Shown: in pieces, positions 46,174-55,827 of the stretch | Numbering within the stretch: the stretch's first letter is position 1 | How the letters are laid out: each line of letters starts with the position of its first letter | NCBI RefSeq assembly: GCF_014194695.1 | Contig: NZ_JACIAH010000006.1 | Coordinates: forward strand, 124,001-188,000 | From: Rhizobium sp. BK399 | GTDB taxonomy: Bacteria; Pseudomonadota; Alphaproteobacteria; Rhizobiales; Rhizobiaceae | Length of the DNA: 64,000 nucleotides | Direction of reading: 5' to 3' | The notes under the pieces: model-generated | What the model was told of the DNA's origin: nothing | The model's database searches: none | The model's input: only the letters and a program-made list of their open reading frames with translations | Position numbers and translations under genes: made by a program

Positions 46174-48624
46174 CTATCCCTTCACTCTCACCATATCCGG
46201 ATCGTACAAGGGTTTCAGCGAAACTTGGCAGGGCACCCGCTCGCGCGCAACGTCGAGCTCGTAGCTGCCGGACAGCACGAAGTCTTCGCTCACGCCTTCG
46301 GGATTGCGGACATAGCCGTACCCGATCGGCTTGCCAATTGTGTAGCCGAAGCCGCCGCTCGAGAGCCAGCCGACGCGCTTGCCGTCACGGTAGATCGTCT
46401 CGCGGCCGAGCAGCACGATATCGGGATCATCAGGCACGAAGCAGGCGAGCATCTTCTTGACGCCTGACGCGAGCTGCCGTTCGATCGCCTCGCGGCCCCG
46501 AAACGGCGTGTTCTTCCTCGTCTTCAGGGCCCAGCCAAGCCCGGCTTCGATGGGCGTATGATCCGGGCCGATATCCGAACCCCAGGCGCGATAACCCTTT
46601 TCGAGGCGGCAGCTTTCGATGGCGCGATAGCCGGCATTGGTCAGCTGCAGCGGAGCGCCCGCCGCCATCAGCGCGTCATAAACCGTTGTTGCGTATTCGA
46701 CCGGCACGTGCAGCTCGTAGCCGAGCTCGCCAACATAGGTGATGCGCAGCGCCCGAACCGGGCAGCCGGCAATGCCGATTGTCTTGACGCGCCCGAAGGG
46801 GAATGCGGCATTGGAAACATCGCTGTTTGTCACCTTTTCGAGTACGGCACGGGCATTCGGCCCCATCAGCGAAAGGACGGAATAGGCGGAGGTGACATCG
46901 ACGAGTTCCGCGTGCATCCCATCCGGAATATTGCGTGCGATCCAGTCGAAGTCATGCGTCGCGAAGCCGGTGCCGGTGACGATGTAATATTCGTCGTCGG
47001 CTACGCGAGCACAGGTGAGATCGCATTCGATGCCGCCCTTGTCGTTCAGCATCTGCGTGTAGACAAGCGAGCCAACCGGCTTTGCCACGTCGTTGGCGGC
47101 GATCCACGACAGTGCCGCCTCGGCATCGCGCCCCTTCAAGACAAACTTGGCGAAAGACGTCTGATCGAAGATCACGGCCGCCTCGCGCACCGCCTTGTGT
47201 TCCCGCCCGACGGCCTCGAACCAGTCCTGACGGCCGTACGTGTAGATGTCCTTCGGTTCCTCGTTGGCGAAGAGGTCGGCAAACCAGTTCGGCCGCTCCC
47301 ATCCGAGCTTTTCACCGAAGCAGGCCCCCTGCGCTTTCAGCCGGTCGTAGAGCGGCGATTTGCGGCATGGCCGGCCGCTCGAATACTCCTCGAAGGGGAA
47401 GGCCAGCGTGTAGTGCTTGCCATAGGCCTCCAGCGTGCGCGTGCGCACCCAGTCGGTGTCGAAATGCGGGCGGCCGAAGCGGCGGATATCGACCGGCCAG
47501 AGGTCGTAGGGCGGCTCGCCTTTGGCAACCCATTCGGCCAGCGCCATGCCGGCGCCACCGCCGGACGCGATGCCGAAGGCGTTGAAGCCGGCGCCGACGA
47601 AGAAGTTTTTCAGCTCCGGTGCCTCGCCGAGAATGAAATTGCCGTCGGGCGTAAAGCTCTCCGGCCCGTTCAGCAGCTGTTTAACGCCGACGGTTTCGAG
47701 AGCCGGAACCCGGCCAAGCGCCTGCTCCATGACCTGCTCGAAATGATCGAAATTGCTGTCGAGCAGTGTGTAGTGGAAGCCTTCGGGAATACCGTCCTTG
47801 GCCCAGGGGATCGGGTTCGGCTCGTAGCCGCCCATGACGATGCCACCGACCTCCTCCTTGTAGTAGGTCAGCCGGTCGGGGTCGCGCAACGTCGGCAGGT
47901 TCGACGGCACGCCGAAGGATTCGGTGATGATGTACTGGTGCTCGACGGATACGAGCGGCACATTGACGCCGAAGCGCGCCGCAAAGGCGCGCGTCCACTG
48001 GCCGGCGCAGACGACGACGCGTTCGCACTCAATGCGGCCATGCTCGGTGATGACGGCGCGAATCCTGCCCTTGTCGATCTCGAGGTCGAGAACCTCGGTA
48101 TCCTCGAAAATCGAGACACCGGACATGCGTGCGCCCTTGGCAAGCGCCTGCGTGATGTCAGATGGATTGGCCTGGCCATCGGTCGGAAGATATGCGGCGC
48201 CGACGAGATCGTCTATTGTCATCAGCGGCCAGAGATCGAAGGCCTCCTGCGGCGTCAGCAGTTGCATCTCGAGCCCGAAGGATTGCGCGGTCGTCGCCTG
48301 GCGCTTGACCTCGGTCCAGCGCTCCTCGTTGCAGGCTAGGCGCAAGCCTCCATTCATCTTCCAGCCGGTGCCGAGCCCGGTCTCGGCTTCAAGCTTCTTG
48401 TAGAGATCGACGGAATAGCCGAGCAGCTGGGTGATGTTGGCGCTGGTGCGCAACTGGCCAACGAGGCCGGCCGCATGGAAGGTCGTGCCCGAAGTCAGCT
48501 TCTTGCGCTCCAGAAGCACCGTGTCCGTCCAGCCGAGCTTGCCGAGATGGTAGGCCGTCGAGCAGCCGATGATCCCGCCGCCGATAACAACGGCCTTGGC
48601 GGTCTTTGGCAATTCCTTCGTCAT
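46174..48624 (-). CDS. Dimethylglycine/sarcosine dehydrogenase-like flavoprotein
   Basis: 816 residues from ATG 48624. The N-terminal FAD domain (AVVIGGGIIGCSTAYHLGKLGW) carries TSGTTFHAAGLVGQLR, where the histidine is the covalent FAD site of the DMGDH family. A FAO-type linker is followed by a GcvT-like folate-binding domain (about 420-800: VREAAVIFDQTSFAKFVLKGRDA, SLMGPNARAVLEKVT, TYVGELGYELHVPVEYA). The family demethylates N-methyl amines to give glycine derivatives and one-carbon folate. The choline-kinase-like gene just upstream stops 1 base before its start; both are probably read together. Actual substrate unknown. Confidence 0.92.
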   Translation of the reverse strand: MTKELPKTAKAVVIGGGIIGCSTAYHLGKLGWTDTVLLERKKLTSGTTFHAAGLVGQLRTSANITQLLGYSVDLYKKLEAETGLGTGWKMNGGLRLACNEERWTEVKRQATTAQSFGLEMQLLTPQEAFDLWPLMTIDDLVGAAYLPTDGQANPSDITQALAKGARMSGVSIFEDTEVLDLEIDKGRIRAVITEHGRIECERVVVCAGQWTRAFAARFGVNVPLVSVEHQYIITESFGVPSNLPTLRDPDRLTYYKEEVGGIVMGGYEPNPIPWAKDGIPEGFHYTLLDSNFDHFEQVMEQALGRVPALETVGVKQLLNGPESFTPDGNFILGEAPELKNFFVGAGFNAFGIASGGGAGMALAEWVAKGEPPYDLWPVDIRRFGRPHFDTDWVRTRTLEAYGKHYTLAFPFEEYSSGRPCRKSPLYDRLKAQGACFGEKLGWERPNWFADLFANEEPKDIYTYGRQDWFEAVGREHKAVREAAVIFDQTSFAKFVLKGRDAEAALSWIAANDVAKPVGSLVYTQMLNDKGGIECDLTCARVADDEYYIVTGTGFATHDFDWIARNIPDGMHAELVDVTSAYSVLSLMGPNARAVLEKVTNSDVSNAAFPFGRVKTIGIAGCPVRALRITYVGELGYELHVPVEYATTVYDALMAAGAPLQLTNAGYRAIESCRLEKGYRAWGSDIGPDHTPIEAGLGWALKTRKNTPFRGREAIERQLASGVKKMLACFVPDDPDIVLLGRETIYRDGKRVGWLSSGGFGYTIGKPIGYGYVRNPEGVSEDFVLSGSYELDVARERVPCQVSLKPLYDPDMVRVKG

Positions 48625-48625
48625 A

Positions 48626-49501
48626 TTACCGATCCTGTTCAAAAGCGTCATAGGCGCGCTCGAAGCGCGCTAAATTCTCGGCCGTGTAGGCGGCGTAGTC
48701 GAAGTCGATGGTGGAGTGGATTTCGGACACCATGCTCCACAGCGTCTCGCGCAGCAGCGAGGCGCACTTCATGGCTTGATAGCGCCGCCAGAGGTCCGCG
48801 CTTAGCGGCATCCGATAGTAGGACTCGAGCATCGATCGCTCGGTCGCCTCGGAGAACTCGCTGTTGGAGGCAAGACCGCCAAGGTCGAAAAGCGGCGTGT
48901 TGAACCCCGCATAGTCCCAGTCGATCAGCCACAGGCGCTTGCCATCATCGAGAAAGTTGGCGGCCAGCATGTCGTTGTGGCCGAAGGCGATCTCGAACGG
49001 GCCACCCGCCGCCTCCAGCCTTTCGGCTTTGGCGAGCAGATCCGGGAAAAGCCGGCGATAGGGGCTGTCGGCTGCTTCCAGATTCGCGATGTAGTCGCGA
49101 ATGACATGGAACACCCAGAAGATCGCCGCCGCGCCGCGAAATTCGCGGGCGATGTCATGGTGGCAGGCCCGCACCAGGGGGATCACACGCTCCAAAGTCT
49201 CGGGGCGCCGAAGATCCTCCGGCGTGAGCGCCTTCGACTCGATGTAGTCGAGGACGAGCACGCCCGGCGCATGATAAATGACTTCAGGCGACAGGCCCGC
49301 CGCATGTGCGGCCTGGCTGGCGGCAAGCTCGTTCTGCCGGCTGATATGGTGAACCGGAATGTCTTCGCCCAATCGGACGACGCGGCGAACCGTGCGATCC
49401 CGCACCAGATAATTCCGGTTTGTGATGCCACCGGTGATTGGGACAATTTCGATCGGACCCTGCCAAATGCCAAGCGCATGAATCCGATCTTCAGGCGTCA
49501 C
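48626..49501 (-). CDS. Choline/ethanolamine kinase-like phosphotransferase
   Basis: 291 residues of the aminoglycoside phosphotransferase/choline kinase fold. The nucleotide loop is GGITNRNYLV, the catalytic loop FGHNDMLAANFL (Brenner motif H-N-D) and the metal site IDWDYAG. It most likely phosphorylates choline, ethanolamine, thiamine or a related alcohol. It lies directly before the DMGDH-like gene, so the pair may act on choline-derived methylamines, which is inference from context. The next gene upstream, the ABC ATPase, is 67 bases away on the same strand. Confidence 0.87.
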   Translation of the reverse strand: MTPEDRIHALGIWQGPIEIVPITGGITNRNYLVRDRTVRRVVRLGEDIPVHHISRQNELAASQAAHAAGLSPEVIYHAPGVLVLDYIESKALTPEDLRRPETLERVIPLVRACHHDIAREFRGAAAIFWVFHVIRDYIANLEAADSPYRRLFPDLLAKAERLEAAGGPFEIAFGHNDMLAANFLDDGKRLWLIDWDYAGFNTPLFDLGGLASNSEFSEATERSMLESYYRMPLSADLWRRYQAMKCASLLRETLWSMVSEIHSTIDFDYAAYTAENLARFERAYDAFEQDR

Positions 49502-49567
49502 GCTTTTCCCCTTCGCGGCCTATCCTATTGAAATCATGGCCAGAGAGGGATCAGCTGTCAAGCGCGG

Positions 49568-50647
49568 CTAGATCGTGGCGCCTGATGCATCAAAGACATG
49601 ACACCGGGCCGGATCGAAGGACGCTTTCACGTTCGTTCCGCGTTCGACCTTTTGCTGGCCGTCGAGTGCGATCGTCAGCTGCTGTCCGTCCGGAGTCTTC
49701 GCGTAGAGCATGGTTGCGCCGCCGAGGTTTTCAACGAGATCGACATTGACAGTCGTAAGCGTGATCCCGCCGGTTTCGAGCACCGAAAGATGTTCCGGTC
49801 TGATGCCGAAGGTAACGGCTTGCCCGGCCTCCGTATTGAGCCGGCGCGGCAGGCGAACGGCGTTGCCGCAGACGTTGATGGTCGTGTCTGCTTCGCCCAC
49901 CTGCTCGATGCGGGCCTGCAGGAAGTTCATTTTCGGGCTGCCAATGAAGCCCGCGACGAAGCGGTTCGCCGGGTTGTTGTAGAGATCGAGCGGCGCGCCG
50001 ACCTGCTCGATACGGCCGGAGTTCAGCACGACGATCTTGTCGGCCATGGTCATGGCCTCCACTTGGTCGTGGGTAACGTAGATCATCGTATTGCCGAGGC
50101 TGCGATGCAGTCGGGAAATCTCGACGCGCATCTGCACCCGCAGTTCCGCGTCGAGGTTGGAGAGCGGTTCGTCGAACAGGAAGATGCGCGGTTCGCGCAC
50201 GATCGCACGGCCGATCGCGACGCGCTGACGCTGGCCGCCGGAGAGTGCCTTCGGCTTGCGCTCAAGCAGCTTTTCGATCTGCAGGATTTCGGCGGCGCGC
50301 TTCACCTTCGGCTGAATCTCTGCCTTCTTGTAGCCGGCCGTCTCAAGCCCGAAGGCCAGGTTCTTGTAGACGGACATATGCGGGTAGAGCGCATAGGACT
50401 GGAACACCATCGCGATGCCGCGCTTGGCCGGCGCCACCTCGTTCATCCGCTCGTTGTCGAGCAGAAGCGCGCCGCCGGTGATCTCTTCGAGACCCGCGAT
50501 CATGCGCAAGAGCGTGGACTTGCCGCAGCCTGACGGGCCGACGAAGACCGCGAACTCGCCGGGATCAATCTTCAGGTCGATGCCGTGGATAACATCAAGC
50601 GCGCCGTAGCGCTTTTCGACCTTCTGGAGAACGACGCTTGTTGCCAT
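49568..50647 (-). CDS. Carbohydrate ABC transporter ATPase (UgpC/MsmK type)
   Basis: 359 residues. Walker A GPSGCGKS (37-44), signature LSGGQRQRVAIGRA, Walker B FLFDEPLSNLD, switch VTHDQ, and a C-terminal MOP-like regulatory domain (TFGIRPEHLSVLETGG, FDPARCHVFDASG) as in MalK/UgpC. It is the last gene of the minus-strand operon of binding protein, two permeases, a dehydrogenase and this ATPase. Similar ATPases can serve several transporters, so it may also power the binding proteins at 61-64 kb. Confidence 0.95.
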   Translation of the reverse strand: MATSVVLQKVEKRYGALDVIHGIDLKIDPGEFAVFVGPSGCGKSTLLRMIAGLEEITGGALLLDNERMNEVAPAKRGIAMVFQSYALYPHMSVYKNLAFGLETAGYKKAEIQPKVKRAAEILQIEKLLERKPKALSGGQRQRVAIGRAIVREPRIFLFDEPLSNLDAELRVQMRVEISRLHRSLGNTMIYVTHDQVEAMTMADKIVVLNSGRIEQVGAPLDLYNNPANRFVAGFIGSPKMNFLQARIEQVGEADTTINVCGNAVRLPRRLNTEAGQAVTFGIRPEHLSVLETGGITLTTVNVDLVENLGGATMLYAKTPDGQQLTIALDGQQKVERGTNVKASFDPARCHVFDASGATI

Positions 50648-50671
50648 GATCTCAGGATCCTCCCTGGTCCG

Positions 50672-51745
50672 TTACTTCGTGCGAGCACGCCAGTCGGCGT
50701 ACTTCGGGCTGTCCGATCCGATCGGCAGGATGACTTCGCTGCCGGTATCGGACGATTGGTAGATGGCGGTCACGAGTTCCAGCGCGCGGCGCGCGTCCTT
50801 TGTCGTCACCGGCAGCGGACCATTGCCGCTGAGATAGGCGTGGAAATGCTCCATCTGCGTGGTGAAGCGAGGCGCGACCGGTTGCCAATGACCGATGATG
50901 GCGTCGATGCGCGCCTGCACATCGTCATTCGCGGCGATGATCTTCCATGGATCCTTACCCGGTGAGTAAGGCTCATGGTTGCTTTCGAAGGTGACGTTTT
51001 CGAAGTGCAGCCGCAACCGGCTGATCTCCTCCTGGGAGCCCAGCGTGCAGGAGAGAGACACGAAGGCGCCGCTCTGCATCAATAGGCTTGCCGAGGCGCA
51101 ATCCTCGACCTCGATGTCGTTGACGCGAGTTGCGACCCTACCGAACACCTTCGATACCGGACCCATCAGATGCAACAGCATATCGTGTAGGTGCAGCGCA
51201 TGGGTGACCAACACGCCCCCAAGCTCCGTCGCCCACTTGCCGCGCCAAGGCACGGAGTAATACTCGGGCGTGCGGCGCCAGAAAGTTTCCACCGAGCCCA
51301 TATAGGGCCTGCCCGCGATACCCGCCTCGATGATCCGTTTCGCCTTTTCGATGCCGTCGCCGTAGCGATACTGGAAAATCGGCATCAGCGTCCCTTTGGC
51401 CGCCTTCTCCGCTTCGATGATCATATCGACGCCGGAAAGCGAGCCGGTCAACGGCTTCTCGCAGATGACGTGCTTGCCCGCTGCCAGCGCCGCCACCACC
51501 TGCTCCAGGTGGATGCCGGGCGGCGTGCAGATGTCGACGATATCGACGCTCTCATCGGCCAGCACGTCGGCAAACGAGGTCGTGCACTTGGCGATGTCGA
51601 ACTCGTCGCCGATCTCGCGCAGCCGCTCTTCGTTCAGGTCGCAGATCGCCACCACCTTGAACTTCTCGGGATGCGGCAAGTAGCCTTCGACGATGTGGGA
51701 ACGGCCGATGCCGCAGCCAACGATCGCAACTCTCTTGATAGTCAT
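50672..51745 (-). CDS. Gfo/Idh/MocA family oxidoreductase
   Basis: 357-residue NAD(P)-dependent dehydrogenase. The Rossmann loop VGCGIGRSHI lies near the N-terminus, and ICEKPLTGS (the E-K-P motif with catalytic lysine) at about 95-103; DICTPPGIHLEQVVAALAAGKHV is the family signature. It acts on cyclic polyols, sugars or sugar acids. It is set between the inner permease and the ATPase, so it probably oxidises the sugar that this ABC system imports. There is a second, different member at 55.9 kb. Confidence 0.92.
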   Translation of the reverse strand: MTIKRVAIVGCGIGRSHIVEGYLPHPEKFKVVAICDLNEERLREIGDEFDIAKCTTSFADVLADESVDIVDICTPPGIHLEQVVAALAAGKHVICEKPLTGSLSGVDMIIEAEKAAKGTLMPIFQYRYGDGIEKAKRIIEAGIAGRPYMGSVETFWRRTPEYYSVPWRGKWATELGGVLVTHALHLHDMLLHLMGPVSKVFGRVATRVNDIEVEDCASASLLMQSGAFVSLSCTLGSQEEISRLRLHFENVTFESNHEPYSPGKDPWKIIAANDDVQARIDAIIGHWQPVAPRFTTQMEHFHAYLSGNGPLPVTTKDARRALELVTAIYQSSDTGSEVILPIGSDSPKYADWRARTK

Positions 51746-51766
51746 TGACCTATATCCGTAACTGCA

Positions 51767-52651
51767 TCAGCGCTTCATGCCTGTCGTGGCGATGCCTTCG
51801 ATCAGCAATCGCTGGAAAAACAGGAAGAAGAAGAACACCGGCACCAGCGTCAGCGTGGACATGGCGAACAGGCCGCCCCAGTCCGATGCGCTGGTCGAGT
51901 CGACGAAGGTGCGCAGGCCGAGCTGGATCGTGTAGGTGTTCATGTCGTTGAGGTAGATCAGCGGCCCGAAGAAGTCGTCCCAGGTCCAGATGAAGGAAAA
52001 GATCGCTGCGGTCGCTAGCACCGGCAGTGATAGCGGCAGCATGATCTTCCAGTAGATGCGCCAGGCACTGCACCCGTCCATCATCGCCGCTTCGTCGAGT
52101 TCGCGCGGGATGCCGCGGAAGAACTGCACCATCAGGAAGATGAAGAAGGCATCGCTTGCCAGAAACTTCGGCACGACCAGCGGCAGGATGGTGTTCACCC
52201 AACCGAGGTTGAGGAACAGCACATACTGCGGAATGAGCGTCACGTGGTACGGGATCATCAGTGTGCCGAGCATGATCGCGAACCAGAAGTTCCGGCCGGC
52301 GAAACGCAGCCGGGCAAAGGCGTAGGCTGCCAGCGAACAGGCAACAACATTGCCGATGACGGTCAGAACCGAAATGACCAGCGAGTTCCAGAAGAACCGG
52401 CCGAAGCTGATGTCGAGGCCGACCCAGCCGCGAAGATAGGATGAGAAGTCGATCGACGACGGAATGAGCGAGGTCGACGAGAAGATCTCGTTTTCCGGCC
52501 GAACCGACGCGGAGACCATCCACAGCAGCGGATAGAGCATCAGCAGCGAGCCGAGGATCAGCAGCGTATGGACCGTGATCGATGCCGGGAGGCTGCGCTT
52601 GGTGATATCGGAAGGTGGTGCCGCAACGGCCGATGTAATCCCGTTAGTCAT
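51767..52651 (-). CDS. Carbohydrate ABC transporter permease, MalG type
   Basis: 294 residues with six transmembrane segments. The binding-protein-dependent permease motif is E-A-A-x-x-D-G in LDEAAMMDGCSAWRIYWKIMLPLSLPVLATAAIFSF, the EAA loop that docks on the ATPase. It overlaps the upstream permease gene by eight bases (52644-52651), a sign of coupled translation. It pairs with the MalF-type permease in the inner membrane to import a sugar or glycoside. Confidence 0.93.
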   Translation of the reverse strand: MTNGITSAVAAPPSDITKRSLPASITVHTLLILGSLLMLYPLLWMVSASVRPENEIFSSTSLIPSSIDFSSYLRGWVGLDISFGRFFWNSLVISVLTVIGNVVACSLAAYAFARLRFAGRNFWFAIMLGTLMIPYHVTLIPQYVLFLNLGWVNTILPLVVPKFLASDAFFIFLMVQFFRGIPRELDEAAMMDGCSAWRIYWKIMLPLSLPVLATAAIFSFIWTWDDFFGPLIYLNDMNTYTIQLGLRTFVDSTSASDWGGLFAMSTLTLVPVFFFFLFFQRLLIEGIATTGMKR

Positions 52652-53606
52652 CGTAGTGCACCCAATAACGCGAGGTCAGGAAGGAGAAGGCAGTGAAGAC
52701 CGCGATGATCAGCACGAGGACCCAGGCGAGCGCCGAGGCGTAGCCCATGCGGAAATTTCCGAAAGCCTCCTGATAGAGATAGAGCGTGTAGAACAGCGTC
52801 GAGTTGATCGGCCCGCCTGTGCCGCCCGAGATGATGAAGGCCGGTGTGAAGGCCTTGAAGGCATCGATCGTCTGAACGACGGCGTTGAAGAAGATGACCG
52901 GCGTCAAGAGCGGCAGAGTGATCTTGTAGAACTGCCGGAACTTGGATGCGCCGTCGAGGCTGGCGGCCTCATACATATCGGTCGGAATTTGCCGCAGGCC
53001 GGCAAGGAAGATGATCATTGGCGAGCCGAACTGCCAAACGCTGAGCGCCACCAGCGTATAGATCGAATAGCTGGGATGTGAGATCCAACTCGGACCTTCG
53101 ATCCCGAAATTGGCAAGCGCCGCGTTGACCAGGCCGTCGCGGGCGAAGAGCTGCCGCCAGAGGACGGCGATCGCCACGCTGCCGCCGAGCAGCGACGGCA
53201 GATAGAAGATGGCGCGGTAGACGGGCAGACCGCGCACACCCTTGTTAAGCGCCATCGCGACCAAGAGTGCGAAAGCGAGCTTGAACGGAACCGAGAGCAC
53301 AACATAGGTCAGGGTCACCGACATTGCCGACGCGAACTTCGGGTCGGCCGTCGCGATACGCACGTAGTTGGCAGCACCCACCCAGCCCGGCGACTGCAAC
53401 ATGTCGAAGTCGGTGAAGGACAAGTAGAGCGAAATCAGAGCAGGTCCGAGGGTCAGCCCGAAAAAGCCCAGAAGCCAGGGCAATAGGAACAGGTAACCCG
53501 GCGCATTGGCATTCCACAGCCGCCGAAAACGGCTGTCTGCCACTGCTCCCTGGTAATGTTCCACTGCTACGGCTCCGCTAGCCGTCGTGCGCATCGCATT
53601 GGTCAT
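52644..53606 (-). CDS. Carbohydrate ABC transporter permease, MalF type
   Basis: 320 residues from ATG 53606 (MTNAMRTTASG); a TTG at 53615 is possible. Six transmembrane helices, starting YLFLLPWLLGFFGLTLGPALISLYLSFTDFD as in MalF/UgpA permeases; the EAA loop is DMYEAASLDGASKFRQFYKITLPLLTPVIFFN. It follows the binding protein by five bases and overlaps the MalG-type gene by eight, so the three are tightly coupled. Confidence 0.93.
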   Translation of the reverse strand: MTNAMRTTASGAVAVEHYQGAVADSRFRRLWNANAPGYLFLLPWLLGFFGLTLGPALISLYLSFTDFDMLQSPGWVGAANYVRIATADPKFASAMSVTLTYVVLSVPFKLAFALLVAMALNKGVRGLPVYRAIFYLPSLLGGSVAIAVLWRQLFARDGLVNAALANFGIEGPSWISHPSYSIYTLVALSVWQFGSPMIIFLAGLRQIPTDMYEAASLDGASKFRQFYKITLPLLTPVIFFNAVVQTIDAFKAFTPAFIISGGTGGPINSTLFYTLYLYQEAFGNFRMGYASALAWVLVLIIAVFTAFSFLTSRYWVHYDD

Positions 53607-53611
53607 AGGTT

Positions 53612-54898
53612 TCAACCTCGCGCGAGAATACGCGTGATCTCATCCACGAGCTGCTTGCCGCCATCGGCTGGCGCCACCTGGCCAAAAGCAACCTGCTCGG
53701 AAATGTTGCGCAAGGTCAGTTCGCCTTCGCCCGCGCCCGAGGGCGGCGGCGGCGGCAACTTGCCGGCAAGTTCTCCAAGTCCGGCGACATACTCCAGCGG
53801 AATTTTGCCCACTGCATCGAGCTTGCCAGCGACCACGTCACGCATGGCAGCGGACTCTGGAATGCCGCGCTCGACACCGAGCAAGACCGCAGCATCCGGA
53901 TTCTGCACGAAGAAGTTGACATAATCGACCGCCTGCTCAAGCACCTTCGATTGCGACGACACCGAGAAGAACATCGATGGCTTGCGATAGTGCCCACCCT
54001 TGGAGTCCTTGGCGACCCGCATGTAGTTGGTAAGTGCGAGCTTGTCCTTGTTCATCTGCTGATAGGCAACGAACTGGTTCGAATGCGCGTAGCCGGCAGC
54101 CGACTTGCCGAGCGAGACAGTATTGGTCTCGATGTCGTTCTTGTCCAACGCCTGAATGTCGGCGGGGACGCAGGCGCCGCTTTCGCGGAACTTGTTCCAC
54201 ATATCGAACCATTCGGAGGCTTCCTCGACGCCGAAGGCAATCTTGCCGTCCGCCGTGTAGAGGGCCTTGCCGCGCTGGCGAAGGTAGTTTTCGAACAGGG
54301 GCTCGGCACCGCTGCCGTCGGCCATGCCGAACATGCCCTTCCGCTTGCCCGCCTTGGTCAGCTCGGCGGCCATCTTGCCGAACTCTTCCCACGTGGTTGC
54401 CTGGGTCGGCAGGTCTATACCTGCTTCCTGGAAGGCAGTGGTGTTGAGCACCGTTGCGGCCGAGTTGGCACCGAGGCTGACGCCATAGAGGTGTCCATTC
54501 ACACTGCCGCCTTCGACCTGTGCCTTGTCGAAATCGCCCAGATTGAGCTTGGCCGGCATATAGGACTCAAGCGGTGCAAGCGCGCCGCGCCCGGCATACT
54601 CGACGATGTACCGATAATCCATCTGGATCACGTCGGGCGCGTTCTTGCCGGCAACCTGTGTTGCCAGGCGCGGCCAGTAGTCGCCCCAGCCGAGAAATTC
54701 GCCGGTGATCGAAACGCCGGGATTTTTCGACTTGTAGAGATCCGAGACCTTATTGGTGCGGTCTGCGCGCGGTTGCGAGCCCCACCAGATAAGGCGAAGT
54801 CGGGCATCCTCTGCGAATGCAGGGGCACCGAGCGCCGAAAGCGACAGGAGCGAAGCTCCCCCCGCCATGAAGCCACGTCTATTTATGCTGAACGTCAT
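53612..54898 (-). CDS. ABC transporter substrate-binding protein, Tat-type signal
   Basis: 428 residues from ATG 54898, preceded by GGGAGGAGG. The N-terminus MTFSINRRGFMAGGASLLSLSALGAPAFA is a twin-arginine (RRGFM) signal, so it is probably exported folded. The mature part is a family 1 carbohydrate-binding protein (LRLIWWGSQPRADRTNKVSDLYKSKNPGVSI). It closely resembles the protein at 61.2 kb (LRAMWWGSNDRAKRT...ESKNPGVSIVGE). First gene of the five-gene ABC operon; a TetR-type operator lies about 65 bases upstream. Confidence 0.93.
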   Translation of the reverse strand: MTFSINRRGFMAGGASLLSLSALGAPAFAEDARLRLIWWGSQPRADRTNKVSDLYKSKNPGVSITGEFLGWGDYWPRLATQVAGKNAPDVIQMDYRYIVEYAGRGALAPLESYMPAKLNLGDFDKAQVEGGSVNGHLYGVSLGANSAATVLNTTAFQEAGIDLPTQATTWEEFGKMAAELTKAGKRKGMFGMADGSGAEPLFENYLRQRGKALYTADGKIAFGVEEASEWFDMWNKFRESGACVPADIQALDKNDIETNTVSLGKSAAGYAHSNQFVAYQQMNKDKLALTNYMRVAKDSKGGHYRKPSMFFSVSSQSKVLEQAVDYVNFFVQNPDAAVLLGVERGIPESAAMRDVVAGKLDAVGKIPLEYVAGLGELAGKLPPPPPSGAGEGELTLRNISEQVAFGQVAPADGGKQLVDEITRILARG

Positions 54899-54960
54899 CT
54901 GTTCTCCTCCTCCCTTGGGGAACGCCTCCACACGTTCCTTGCTGGTTTCTCTTGCAACAA

Positions 54961-54976
54961 ATAACTAATTGGTTAC
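54961..54976. promoter_or_regulatory. Operator candidate 1 for the TetR regulator
   Basis: ATAACTAATTGGTTAC has TAAC/GTTA arms around AATT and lies in the 200-base gap between the divergent ABC operon and the tetR gene, 63 bases before the binding-protein start. It closely resembles the palindrome at 55828-55843; shared pattern TAACT-N4-(A/G)GTTAC. Confidence 0.65.
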
Positions 54977-55099
54977 AAGCTATGGACAAGCGTTGAGGCT
55001 GTCAAGCGCTGATGTTGATGGTGCCGCTGACGCTTCTCGTTTTTACAATCTGTTCTCAACGTACTATGAGCGCAATGGGGAAATTGGAAAGGTGAGCCG

Positions 55100-55777
55100 A
55101 TGGAAGGCGCCGGCAGAAATGGGCAAAAGAAGAGAGTAAGGCGTCAATCGCCCGAACGTGTCCTGCAGCGCGATCCGGAACGGACCCGCGCGGCAATCCT
55201 TGAGGCTGCGACCAAGGAATTTGCTGAGAACGGCATCGGCGGGGCGCGCGTCGACGCCATCGCCGAGCGTGCTGGCACAAACAAGCGCATGCTTTACCAC
55301 TACTTCGGCGACAAGGAACAGCTCTATCTCAGGGTGCTGGAGGAGGCCTATGTCGGGATCCGCACCGCCGAACGCGAGCTCCATATCGGCGACCGCACGC
55401 CTGAGGAGGGCATTGGTGAGTTGGCGCTGTTCACCTGGCGCTATTTCCTGAAGCACCCGGAATTTCTCAGTCTGCTCGGAACCGAGAACCTTCATCGCGC
55501 CCGCTGGCTACGCCAATCGGTTCGGCTCAAGGAATTGCATTCGCATTTGATCGGAGAACTCGCCGACGTGCTGGAGCGCGGCAAGAAGGCTGGTGTCTTC
55601 ATCGCCAATGCCGACCCGCTGAATGTTTACCTGACGATTGCCTCGCTCGGATATTTCTATCTGTCCAACCAGTACACGCTTTCGACGATTTTCGGCCGTG
55701 ACCTGGCGGAGCCGGGCAATCTCAACGCCTGGGAGAGGCACATCGTCCACGTGACCCTCGCATCGATTTCCGCCTGA
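55100..55777 (+). CDS. TetR/AcrR family transcriptional regulator
   Basis: 225 residues. Helix-turn-helix at about 25-75 (RTRAAILEAATKEFAENGIGGARVDAIAERAGTNKRMLYHYFGDKEQLYLRVLEEAY), and a ligand-binding domain of TetR_C type (about 90-220, with FTWRYFLKHPEFLSLLGTENLHRARWL). Basic N-terminal tail. It is divergent from the ABC operon and upstream of the second Gfo/Idh/MocA gene, with near-identical palindromes in front of both. It is likely a repressor of both; ligand unknown but probably the imported compound or its product. Confidence 0.92.
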   Translation: MEGAGRNGQKKRVRRQSPERVLQRDPERTRAAILEAATKEFAENGIGGARVDAIAERAGTNKRMLYHYFGDKEQLYLRVLEEAYVGIRTAERELHIGDRTPEEGIGELALFTWRYFLKHPEFLSLLGTENLHRARWLRQSVRLKELHSHLIGELADVLERGKKAGVFIANADPLNVYLTIASLGYFYLSNQYTLSTIFGRDLAEPGNLNAWERHIVHVTLASISA

Positions 55778-55827
55778 TCCGTGAAATTCGCCATCGGCTA
55801 TTGACAGGAAACCATCTCTGCCATCAG

